Source: Nemertoderma westbladi (taxonomy: Eukaryota > Xenacoelomorpha > Nemertodermatida > Nemertodermatidae). Taken from it: a stretch of 64,000 bases of DNA. The stretch covers positions 17,360 to 81,359 of the forward strand of contig JAUCBJ010001542.1 of assembly GCA_032718475.1 (NCBI GenBank). The letters are read 5' to 3'. Both the position numbers and the translations under genes were made by a program. Below are positions 34,624 to 44,942 of this stretch, in pieces. Each line of letters opens with the position of its first letter. The first letter of the stretch is position 1. The notes under the pieces are model-generated. The model searched no databases, was not told the origin of the DNA, and saw only the letters and a program-made list of their open reading frames with translations.

Positions 34624-35120
34624 GGAATATGAGTAGCGCCCTCCCCTACCTTCGTGTAGCAGATAGGAGTAGCGCCCACCCTTACCTTCGGGTAGCAGAT
34701 AGGAGTAGCGCCCACTCCTACCTTCGGGTAGCAGATAGAAGTAGCGCCCACCCCTACCCTCGGGTAGCAGATAGGAGTAGCACCCACCCCTACCCTCGGG
34801 TAGCAGATAGGAGTAGCGCCCTCCCCTACCTTCGTGTAGCAGATAGGAGTAGCACCCACCCTTACCTTCGGGTAGCAGATAGGAGTAGCGCCCACTCCTA
34901 CCTTCGGGTAGCAGATAGAAGTAGCGCCCACCCCTACCCTCGGGTAGCAGATAGGAGTAGCACCCACCCCTACCCTCGGGTAGCAGATAGGAGTAGCATC
35001 CACCCCTACCCTCGGGTAGCTGATAGGAGTAGCGCCCACCCCCTACCCTCGGGTAGCAGATAGGAGTAGCGCCCACCCCCTACCCTCGGGTAGCAGATAG
35101 GAGTAGCACCCACCCCTACC
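34624..35120. repeat. 36-bp minisatellite, block 1
   Basis: About 13 units of GTAGCAGATAGGAGTAGCGC followed by CCACCCCTACCCTCGG. The period is 36 bp (measured at 34764 and 34800). Variants differ at a few sites (GCGCCC/GCACCC, TTCGG/CTCGG). It starts directly at the end of the SINE. The unit is a multiple of three, so several 12-residue-repeat frames stay open. Confidence 0.95.
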
Positions 35121-35195
35121 ATATGGTATTAGCTATCGAAAGAGGAGCCTTCGGGTCGCCTCCAGCCTCGGTCGACTGCTTTCTTTTACTTTTGT
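35121..35195. other. Linker between the 36-bp and 15-bp arrays, copy 1
   Basis: A unique stretch (ATATGGTATTAGCTATCGAA, GGTCGCCTCCAGCCTCGG) is repeated at 36661-36737 after the second 36-bp block. It shows that the whole module was duplicated. Confidence 0.8.
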
Positions 35196-36130
35196 GTAAT
35201 TTATCTGTGTGTAATGTATCTGTGTGTAATGTATCTGTGTGTAATGTATCTGTGTGTATTGTATCTGTGTGTAATGTATATATGTGTAATGTATCTGTGT
35301 GTAATGTATCTGTGTGTAATGTAACTGTGTGTAATGTATCTCTGAGTGTAATGTATCTGTGTGTAATGTATCCGTGTGTAATGTATCTATGTGTAATGTA
35401 TCTGTATGTAATGTATCTGTGTGTAATGTAACTGTGTGTAATATATCTGTGTGTAATGTATCCGTGTGTAATGTATCTGTGTGTAATGTATCTATGTGTA
35501 ATGTATCTGTGTGTAATGTATCTGTGTGTAATGTAACTGTGTGTAATATATCTGTGTGTAATGTATCTGTGTGTAATGTATCTGCGTGTAATGTATCTGT
35601 GTGTAATGTATCTGTGTGTAATGTATCTGTGTGTAATGTATCTGTGTGTAATGTATCTGTGTGTAATGTAACTGTGTGTAATGTATCTGTGTGTAATGTA
35701 TCTGTGTGTAATGTATCTGTGTGTAATGTATCTGTGTGTAATGTATCTGTGTGTAATGTATCTGTGTGTAATGTATATAGGTGTAATGTATCTGTGTGTA
35801 ATGTATCTCTGTGTAATGTAACTGTGTGTAATGTATCTCTGTGTGTAATGTATCTGTGTGTAATGTATCCGTGAGTAATGTATCTATGTGTAATGTATCT
35901 GTGTGTAATGTAACTGTGTGTAATATATCTGTGTGTAATGTATCCGTGTGTAATGTATCTATGTGTAATGTATCTGTGTGTAATGTATCTTTGTTGAATG
36001 TATCTGTGTGTAATGTAATGTAATGTATCTATGTGTAATGTACTGTAATGTATCTTTGTGTAATGTAATTTAATGTATCTGTGTGTAATGTAATGTAATG
36101 TGTCTTTGTGTAATTTAATGTATCTGTGTG
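35196..36130. repeat. 15-bp satellite array (TGTGTGTAATGTATC), block 1
   Basis: About 60 units with single-base variants. The right end changes to the 20-bp form and is a copy of 34360-34480. It leads into the second SINE copy. Confidence 0.96.
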
Positions 36131-36135
36131 TTTTA

Positions 36136-36273
36136 GGGCGGGATTGCTCAGTTGGTTGAGTGCAGGGCCTGCAATATATTGGTTGTAGGTTCAACCCCAC
36201 AAGAGTCCACTCTGCGTTTCATCCCCTGAGGTCGAAAAAATGAGAAGCAGTTAAATTACTGGGAGCAAAACAA
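36136..36273 (+). mobile_element. tRNA-derived SINE, copy 2
   Basis: Same sequence and boundaries as the SINE at 34486, with the B-box at 36188-36198. Because left flank, right flank and minisatellite are all shared with copy 1, this is a duplication of the locus and not a second insertion. Confidence 0.8.
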
Positions 36274-36660
36274 GGAATATGAGTAGCGCCCTCCCCTACC
36301 TTCGTGTAGCAGATAGGAGTAGCGCCCACCCCTACCTTCGTGTAGCAGATAGGAGTAGCACCCACCCTTACCTTCGGGTAGCAGATAGGAGTAGCGCCCT
36401 CCCCTACCTTCGTGTAGCAGATAGGAGTAGCACCCACCCTTACCTTCGGGTAGCAGATAGGAGTAGCGCCCACTCCTACCTTCGGGTAGCAGATAGAAGT
36501 AGCGCCCACCCCTACCCTCGGGTAGCAGATAGGAGTAGCACCCACCCCTACCCTCGGGTAGCAGATAGGAGTAGCATCCACCCCTACCCTCGGGTAGCTG
36601 ATAGGAGTAGCGCCCACCCCCTACCCTCGGGTAGCAGATAGGAGTAGCACCCACCCCTAC
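36274..36660. repeat. 36-bp minisatellite, block 2
   Basis: About 10 units, three fewer than block 1 (the 108-bp difference accounts for the change in offset from 1650 to 1541). The order of variants is mostly shared with block 1. Confidence 0.95.
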
Positions 36661-36737
36661 CATATGGTATTAGCTATCGAAAGAGGAGCCTTCGGGTCGC
36701 CTCCAGCCTCGGTCGACTGCTTTCTTTTACTTTTGTG

Positions 36738-39700
36738 TAATTTATCTGTGTGTAATGTATCTGTGTGTAATGTATCTGTGTGTAATGTATCTGTGTGTAA
36801 TGTATCTGTGTGTATTGTATCTGTGTGTAATGTATATATGTGTAATGTATCTGTGTGTAATGTATCTGTGTGTAATGTAACTGTGTGTAATGTATCTCTG
36901 GGTGTAATGTATCTGTGTGTAATGTATCCGTGTGTAATGTATCTATGTGTAATGTATCTGTATGTAATGTATCTGTGTGTAATGTAACTGTGTGTAATAT
37001 ATCTGTGTGTAATGTATCCGTGTGTAATGTATCTGTGTGTAATGTATCTATGTGTAATGTATCTGTGTGTAATGTATCTGTGTGTAATGTAACTGTGTGT
37101 AATATATCTGTGTGTAATGTATCTGCGTGTAATGTATCTGTGTGTAATGTATCTGTGTGTAATGTATCTGTGTGTAATGTATCTGTGTGTAATGTAACTG
37201 TGTGTAATGTATCTGTGTGTAATGTATCTGTGTGTAATGTATCTGTGTGTAATGTATCTGTGTGTAATGTATCTGTGTGTAATGTATCTGTGTGTAATGT
37301 ATCTGTGTGTAATGTATATAGGTGTAATGTATCTGTGTGTAATGTATCTCTGTGTAATGTAACTGTGTGTAATGTATCTCTGTGTGTAATGTATCTGTGT
37401 GTAATGTATCCGTGAGTAATGTATCTATGTGTAATGTATCTGTGTGTAATGTAACTGTGTGTAATATATCTGTGTGTAATGTATCCGTGTGTAATGTATC
37501 TATGTGTAATGTATCTGTGTGTAATGTATCTTTGTTGAATGTATCTGTGTGTAATGTATCTGCGTGTAATGTAACTGTTTGTATTATATCTGTGTGTAAT
37601 GTATCTGTGTGTAATGTATCCGTGTGTAATGTATCTATGTGTAATGTATCTGTGTGTAATGTTTCTGTGTGTAATGTAACTGTGTGTAATGTATCTGTGT
37701 GTAATGTATCTATGTGTAATGTATCTGTGTGTAATGTATCTTTGTTGAATGTATCTGTGTGTAATGTATCTGTGTGTAATGTAACTGTTTGTATTATATC
37801 TGTGTGTAATGTATCTATGTGTAATGTATCCGTGTGTAATGTATCTATGTGTAATGTATCTGTGTGTAATGTTTCTGTGTGTAATGTAACTGTGTGTAAT
37901 GTATCTGTGTGTAATGTAACTGTGTGTAATATATCTGTGTGTAATGAATCCGTGTGTAATGTATCCGTGTGTAATGTATCTATGTGTAATGTATCTGTAT
38001 GTAATGTATCTGTGTGTAATGTAACTGTGTGTAATATATCTGTGTGTAATGTATCTGCGTGTAATGTATCCGTGTGTAATGTATCTGTGTGTAATGTATC
38101 TATGTGTAATGTATCTGTATGTAATGTATCTGTGTGTAATGTATCTGTATGTAATATATCTGTGTGTAATGTATCTGTATGTAATGTATCTATGTGTAAT
38201 GTATCTGTGTGTAATGTATCTGTGTGTAATGTAACTGTGTGTAATATATCTGTGTATAATGTATCTGCGTGTAATGTATCTGTGTGTAATGTATCTGTGT
38301 GTAATGTATCTGTGTGTAATGTATCTGTGTGTAATGTATCTGTGTGTAATGTATCTGTGTGTAATGTATCTGTGTGTAATGTATCTGTGTGTAATGTAAC
38401 TGTGTGTAATGTATCTCTGTGTGTAATGTATCTGTATGTAATGTAACTGTGTGTAATGTATCTGTGTGTAATGTAACTGTGTGTAATGTATCTGTGTGTA
38501 ATGTATCTGTGTGTAATGTATCTGTGTGTAATGTATCTGTGTGTGAAGTATCTGTGTGTAATGTATCTGTGTGTAATGTATCTATGTGTAATGTATCTGT
38601 ATGTAATGTATCTGTGTGTAATGTATCTCTGTGTGTAATGTATCTGTGTGTATTGTATCTGTGTGTAATGTATATGTGTGTAATGTATCTGTGTGTAATG
38701 TATCTGTGTGTAATGTATCTGTGTGTAATGTATCTCTGGGTGTAATGTATCTGTGTGTAATGTATCCGTGTGTAATGTATCTGTGTGTAATGTATCTGTG
38801 TGTAATGTATCTGTGTGTAATGTAACTGTGTGTAATGTATCTGTGTGTAATGTATCCGTGTGTAATGTATCTGTGTGTAATGTATCTATGTGTAATGTAT
38901 CTGTGTGTAATGTATCTGTGTGTAATGTAACTGTGTGTAATATATCTGTGTGTAATGTATCTGTGTGTAATGTATCTGTGTGTAATGTATCTATGTGTAA
39001 TGTATCTGTGTGTAATGTATCTGTGTGTAATGTATCTGTGTGTAATGTATCTGTGTGTAATGTATCTGTGTGTAATGTATCTGTGTGTAATGTATCTGTG
39101 TGTAATGTATCTGTGTGTAATGTATCTGTGTGTAATGTATCTGTGTGTAATGTATATCTGTGTGTAATGTATCTGTGTGTAATGTATCTCTGTGTAATGT
39201 ATCTGTGTGTAATGTATCTCTGTGTGTAATGTATCTGTGTGTAATGTATCCGTGTGTAATGTATCTGTGTGTAATGTATCTGTGTGTAATGTATCTGTGT
39301 GTAATGTATCTGTGTGTAATGTATCTGTGTGTAATGTATCTGTGTGTAATGTATCTGTGTGTAATGTATCTTTGTTGAATGTATCTGTGTGTAATGTATC
39401 TGCGTGTAATGTAACTGTTTGTATTATATCTGTGTGTAATGTATCTGTGTGTAATGTATCCGTGTGTAATGTATCTATGTGTAATGTATCTGTGTGTAAT
39501 GTTTCTGTGTGTAATGTAACTGTGTGTAATGTATCTGTGTGTAATGTATCTATGTGTAATGTATCTGTGTGTAATGTATCTTTGTTGAATGTATCTGTGT
39601 GTAATGTATCTGTGTGTAATGTAACTGTTTGTATTATATCTGTGTGTAATGTATCTGTGTGTAATGTATCCGTGTGTAATGTATCTATGTGTAATGTATC

Positions 39701-41128
39701 TGTGTGTAATGTTTCTGTGTGTAATGTAACTGTGTGTAATGTATCTGTGTGTAATGTAACTGTTTGTATTATATCTGTGTGTAATGTATCTATGTGTAAT
39801 GTATCCGTGTGTAATGTATCTATGTGTAATGTATCTGTGTGTAATGTTTCTGTGTGTAATGTAACTGTGTGTAATGTCTGTGTTAATAACTGTGTGTAAT
39901 ATATCTGTGTGTAATGAATCCGTGTGTAATGTATCCGTGTGTAATGTATCTATGTGTAATGTATCTGTATGTAATGTATCTGTGTGTAATGTAACTGTGT
40001 GTAATGTATCTGTGTGTAATGTATCCGTGTGTAATGTATCTGTGTGTAATGTATCTATGTGTAATGTATCTGTGTGTAATGTATCTGTGTGTAATGTAAC
40101 TGTGTGTAATATATCTGTGTATAATGTATCTGAGTGTAATGTATCTGTGTGTAATGTATCTGTGTGTAATGTATCTGTGTGTAATGTATCTGTGTGTAAT
40201 GTATCTGTGTGTAATGTATCTGTGTGTAATGTATCTGTGTGTAATGTATCTGTGTGTAATGTAACTGTGTGTAATGTATCTCTGTGTGTAATGTATCTGT
40301 ATGTAATGTAACTGTGTGTAATGTATCTGTGTGTAATGTAACTGTGTGTAATGTATCTGTGTGTAATGTATCTGTGTGTAGTGTATCTGTGTGTAATGTA
40401 TCTGTGTGTGAAGTATCTGTGTGTAATGTATCTGTGTGTAATGTATCTATGTGTAATGTATCTGTATGTAATGTATCTGTGTGTAATGTATCTTTGTTGA
40501 ATGTATCTGTGTGTAATGTATCTGTGTGTAATGTAACTGTTTGTATTATATCTGTGTGTAATGTATCTGTGTGTAATGTATCCGTGTGTAATGTATCTAT
40601 GTGTAATGTATCTGTTTGTAATGTTTCTGTGTGTAATGTAACTGTGTGTAATGTATCTGTGTGTAATGTATCTATGTGTAATGTATCTGTGTGTAATGTA
40701 TCTTTGTTGAATGTATCTGTGTGTAATGTATCTGTGTGTAATGTAACTGTTTGTATTATATCTGTGTGTAATGTATCTATGTGTAATGTATCCGTGTGTA
40801 ATGTATCTATGTGTAATGTATCTGTGTGTAATGTTTCTGTGTGTAATGTATCTGTGTGTAATGAATCCGTGTGTAATGTATCTATGTGTAATGTATCTGT
40901 GTGTAATGTATCTGTGTGTAATGTAACTGTGTGTAATAAACCTGTGTGTAATGTATCCGTGTGTAATGTATCTATGTGTAATGTATCTGTGTGTAATGTA
41001 TCTATGTGTAATGTATCTGTGTGTAATGTAACTCTGTGTGTAATGTATCTGTGTGTAATGTATCCGTGTGTAATGTATCTATGTGTAATGTATCTGTGTG
41101 TAATGTATCTGTGTGTAATGTATCTGCG
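36738..41128. repeat. 15-bp satellite array, block 2
   Basis: About 290 units of TGTGTGTAATGTATC. Rare variants (TTTGTTGAATG, AACTGTTTGTATTATATC) recur in the same order at 37514-37800 and 39369-39640, offset 1840 bp, which shows internal duplications. The plus-strand frame reads Cys-Asn-Val-Ser-Val repeats and the minus strand His-Thr-Asp-Thr-Leu; both follow from a 15-bp unit without stops and are not genes. The array ends at CTGCG (41124-41128), the target duplication of the LTR element. Confidence 0.96.
41124..41128. repeat. Left 5-bp target duplication (CTGCG) of the LTR element
   Basis: CTGCG stands directly before TGTTGCCG and again at 44943-44947 after GCGAACA. The element therefore begins with TG and ends with CA inside the satellite. 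Confidence 0.75.
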
Positions 41129-42416
41129 TGTTGCCGTTATCCCGACACCAGGGGGGAAAAACGCCGATGCTGGAGGCGGGGCTTTACAGACCACGGAGTC
41201 CCGGCCAGTCACCGGATATTGATTGTGGAGAAGGAACAATTTCTTAGATGCAAGATTGCGGTTGAGGAAAAGCTGCATTTGTTGGATATACTCTTTAATG
41301 TAACTTCCCTACAGTTGAACCCTGATTGAGAATTAATTGGGCTTCCCCAAATCAATATACACCAAATATTCACAATAATTATACACGACAATATAAATCC
41401 CTACAGTATATTATTTAATTACCCACTGTTCGCTCAGATTTTAGCCTAACTAATGTTCCCCAGATTTTCCCTCGGTCCTAGTCTTAGTGCCATAGTGTCG
41501 GTGTCGGTCGACCCTGTTGCGTGTCCGTTCCACCCCTCCCGAACCCCGAAGGGATCGATCATCGAGAACCAGTACGGCTTGGCTAAGGGTCGGTCCAGTC
41601 GGTAGACTCTGTCGCTTATCCATCCCACCCCTCCCGAACCCCGAAGGGATCGATCATCGAGAACCAGTACGGCTTGGCTAGGAGTCTGTCATGTCGGTGG
41701 ACCCGTTCGCGTATCCGTCCCACCCCTCCCGATCCCCGAAGGGATCGATCATCGAGAACCAGTACGGCTTGGCTAGGGGTCCGTCGGTTCATCGCAGAGA
41801 CCCAACCACCTAGGCTTTCCGAGTCCTTATTCAGGCTCGTAGTCGCTTCGGCAGCCGAGAAACTGCTCCGAACAGTCAGTAGGCCAGTAGAGTCCAGTCC
41901 TTTGTCTTTCGACCCCGTCTCGTGTCCGTCCCACCCCTCACGAACCCCGAAGGGAACGATCATCGAGAACCAGTACGGCTTGGCTAAGGGGTCTGTCGTC
42001 GGTTCCCGTCGCAAATCCCTGGCACAAGCAGCAGACTTTCCGATGTCCTTTTCAGGCTCGTAATAACTGCTGTTGACCAGAGACCGCTAAGGGCAGTCCT
42101 CGTCAAACCCTTCCTCTGTTAGTCGGCCAACCCTTTCGCATGTCCGTCCAACCCCTCGCGAACCCCGAAGGGATCGGTCATCGAGAACCAGTACGGTTTA
42201 GCTAAGGGGGCTGTCGTTTCCCGTCGCGAATCCCTGGCACAAGCAGCAGACTTTCCGATGTCCTTTTCAGGCTCGTAATAACTGCTGTTGGCCAGGGACC
42301 GCTAAGGGCAGTCCTTGTCCTTTAGACCTAGCGAGTTACCAAATCCACCTCTACAGGCAGCAGGAAGTTGGCTAGGCCTAATAGTAATCAGGCAAACCTG
42401 AATACTGCTTAATTTT
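41129..42416 (-). repeat. 3' LTR, truncated (lacks its first 204 bp)
   Basis: It matches 43431-44738 almost throughout. A 20-bp difference near 41400/43705 comes from a duplicated TATAAATCCCTAC word. In minus sense the homology starts at AAAATTAAGCAGTATTCAGG and ends ...GGCAACA. Confidence 0.88.
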
Positions 42417-43046
42417 GGCGGCTAATATATCTTGCTCGGTTCGCAGTTGAACGTACTCATCTTCCATCCGAGCTTTGAGGGCTAATGCCTTCTGTTCTCG
42501 TAGCTGGTCTCGGAGTGGCTGACCCCTTTTAGAGCTGTGTGCTGAACCGGACACCGTGCTCCTAGTGCTGGAGTGCTGATTTCTAGAGGACCCCGTTCTC
42601 TTTCGATGTACTGCTGTCCTGGTGCTGGAGGTTCGCACCGATTCTGCGTCTGTTCTTTCAGCTCTCTTGTAGTACTGTTCTTCGTAGCCTCTCACAAGGC
42701 TGAGGGTCCTCCGGTGTTGTTTGCGGAACTCATCTAGATGGACAACATGTTCTTCTAATCTGGGGTAGTTTACCTAATCGGTGGAGGGAACGAGCTCTTG
42801 GTACGCCTGTATCATTCTTTCATATCGCTGTAAGATGCTTCGGATACTCTGAAGCTGAGTTTGTATCTCGTTGAGGGGGGTTTTGACTCCCTTGAGTTGT
42901 TTCTCTATCCGTTGATACACTCGAGTTACTCCGCCCTTGAGAGCCCCTAGTCGACGGGTCATGTTCTTGACATTCGGTACCTCGTCGGCTTCCGAACCTG
43001 TGTGGTTGTCCATCTCATCGGTATCGGATACGTTGTTCGCCATCAT
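42378..43046 (-). pseudogene. Gag-like ORF with one in-frame TAG, running into the 3' LTR
   Basis: Starting at ATGATG (43046), the product reads NVKNMTRRLGALKGGVTRVY, QRIEKQLKG and LQRYERMIQAYQELVPSTD, a helical region like the N-terminal gag domain (DUF1759-like) of BEL/Pao elements. One TAG (42774-42776) interrupts it, and the same frame continues with RLEEHVVHLDEFRKQHRRTL, LRDQLREQKALALKARM and LRTEQDILAAKIKQYSGLP, ending at 42378 inside the LTR. The single stop could be a mutation or a readthrough codon. The real C-terminus is lost in the deletion. No zinc knuckle is visible. Confidence 0.7.
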
Positions 43047-43234
43047 TCCAACACCTCGTTGATAGCTAGATATGCGATGTCGTAGAATAGTTCTTCGTAG
43101 GTATTGTACTCAGCCTGGACCACCCGAACGGTAATCCTGAATCGTCCGACGTTCGTTCCTTGTACTTCCACCTCGACGTGCCAGATTCCTGGCTCAACTT
43201 GGATGATATCAATGGGTGTGATCGATACTTCCAT
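43043..43234 (-). CDS. Small ORF upstream of gag, overlapping its start
   Basis: A 63-codon frame (MEVSITPIDIIQVEPGIWHV...) ends at a TGA that overlaps the ATG of the gag-like ORF (GAATGATGG). The composition looks protein-like (alternating beta-type hydrophobics such as WHVEVEVQG, RFRITVRVVQ). I recognise no family. It may be a real leader protein of the retroelement, translated first and coupled to gag by stop-start reinitiation, or a chance frame. Confidence 0.4.
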   Translation of the reverse strand: MEVSITPIDIIQVEPGIWHVEVEVQGTNVGRFRITVRVVQAEYNTYEELFYDIAYLAINEVLE

Positions 43235-43430
43235 TCCCTGTTAACAACTCTCCAATATGTGATCTGCCGACTACGAGTTGGTTAGATCGAGTTTGTTGAT
43301 TAATTAAACCACGACTTTGTCTTAACTCAAATACCAGAGTTTCCTCGTAGTGGGTGCTGGGTAAGCACGGAGAGAGTTTGAAGAGTATTGTAGAATTCCC
43401 AACTTCCAGACCGCGTTTAATTTTCAATTT

Positions 43431-44942
43431 TGTTGCCGTTATCCCGACACCAGGGGGGAAAAACGCCGATGCTGGAGGCGGGGCTTTACAGACCACGGAG
43501 TCCCAGCCAGTCACCGGATATTGATTGTGGAGAAGGAACAATTTCTTAGATGCAAGATTGCGGTTGAGGAAAAGCTGCATTGGTTGGATATACTCTTTAA
43601 TGTAATTTCCCTACAGTTGAACCCTGATTGAGAATTAATTGGGCTTCCCCAAATCAATATACACCAAATATTCACAATAATTATACACGACAATATAAAT
43701 CCCTACTATAAATCCCTACTATAAATCCCATATTATTTAATTACCCACTGTTCGCTCAGATTTTAGCCTAACTAATGTTCCCCAGATTTTCCCTCGGTCC
43801 TAGTCTTAGTGCCGTAGTGTTGGTGTCGGTCGACCCTGTTGCGTGTCCGTTCCACCCCTCCCGAACCCCGAAGGGATCGATTATCGAAAACCAGTACGGC
43901 TTGGCTAAGGGTCGGTCCAGTCGGTAGACTCTGTCGCTTATCCGTCCCACCCCTCCCGAACCCCGAAGGGATCGATCATCGAGAATCAGTATGGCTTGGC
44001 TAGGAGTCTGTCATGTCGGTGGACCCGTTCGCGTATCCGTCCCACCCCTCCCGATCCCCGAAGGGATCGATCATCGAGAACCAGTACGGCTTGGCTAGGG
44101 GTCCGTCGGTTCATCGCAGAGACCCAACCACCTAGGCTTTCCGAGTCCTTATTCAGGCTCGTAGTCCCTTCGGCAGCCGAGAAACTGCTCCGAACAGTCG
44201 GTAGACCAGTAGAGTCCAGTCCTTTGTCTTTCGACCCCGTCGCGTGTCCGTCCCACCCCTCACGAACCCCTAAGTGAACGATCATCGAGAACCAGTACGG
44301 CTTGGCTAAGGGGTCTGTTGTCAGTTCCCGTCGCAAATCCCTGGCACAAGCAGCAGACTTTCCGATGTCCTTTTCAGGCTCGTAATAACTGCTGTTGACC
44401 ACAGACCGCTAAGGGCAGTCCTCGTCAAACCCTTCCTCTGTTAGTCGGCCAACCCTTTCGCATGTCCGTCCCACCCCTCGCAAACCCCGAAGGGATCAGT
44501 CATCGAGAACCAGTACGGCTTAGCTAAGGGGGCTGTCGTTTCCCGTCGCAAATCCCTGGCACAAGCAGCAGACTTTCCGATGTCCTTTTCATGCTCGTAA
44601 TAACTGCTGTTGGCCAGGGACCGCTAAGGGCAGTCCTTGTCCTTTAGACCGAGCGAGTTACCAAATCCACCTCTACAGGCAGCAGGAAGTTGGCTAGGCC
44701 TAATAGTAATCAGGCAAACCTGAATACTGCTTAATTTTACCTCCCACCCCTGGCCCTTATAAACATGAAATGAGTCCCGTACCCTGTAAGTCGCCCCAAT
44801 GTTCGCCCATAAATCGCCCCCAGTCCATTGAATGTGCCCAAAACCCATGGTCCCGCACCCAGTAGTGATATCGGAATAATCATTTTAAATAAATACAAAA
44901 AATAGTCAACTCGCGTTATGAAAAGTTGAAATACCGCGAACA
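43431..44942 (-). repeat. 5' LTR, complete (about 1.5 kb)
   Basis: In minus sense it runs from TGTTCGCGGTATTTCAAC to GGATAACGGCAACA (TG...CA). Its first 204 bp (44739-44942) have no counterpart in the other LTR. About six imperfect repeats of a unit with CCCGAACCCCGAAGGGATCG and ACCAGTACGGCTTGGCTAAG fill the central part (about 43850-44540). A TATAAA at 44758 (plus sense) is on the wrong strand for its promoter. No primer-binding site is obvious next to its end. Confidence 0.8.

Larger units (their letters stand above)
41129..44942 (-). mobile_element. Internally deleted LTR retrotransposon, minus orientation
   Basis: It begins TGTTGCCGTTATCCC and ends GTTGAAATACCGCGAACA, framed by CTGCG. 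A sequence of about 1.3 kb occurs at both ends (41129-42416 and 43431-44738), with about 1 kb between. In minus sense the order is full 5' LTR (44942 to 43431), leader, small ORF, gag-like ORF, then an LTR that lacks its first 204 bp. No protease, RT or integrase remains. Each LTR contains several repeats of GAAGGGATCGATCATCGAGA plus CCAGTACGGCTTGGCTA. The deletion joins gag to the middle of the 3' LTR at a shared AAAATTAAG-like word. The gag type suggests a BEL/Pao- or Gypsy-like element; this is inference. Confidence 0.85.

Noticed and set aside
34624-36660. Repeat proteins encoded by the 36-bp minisatellite
   Set aside because: Open in three or more frames simultaneously; unit length divisible by three explains it.
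41674-44402. Frames of 90-138 codons on both strands (for example 41674-42063 and 43986-44402)
   Set aside because: They lie wholly within the LTR repeats and follow its internal tandem units.
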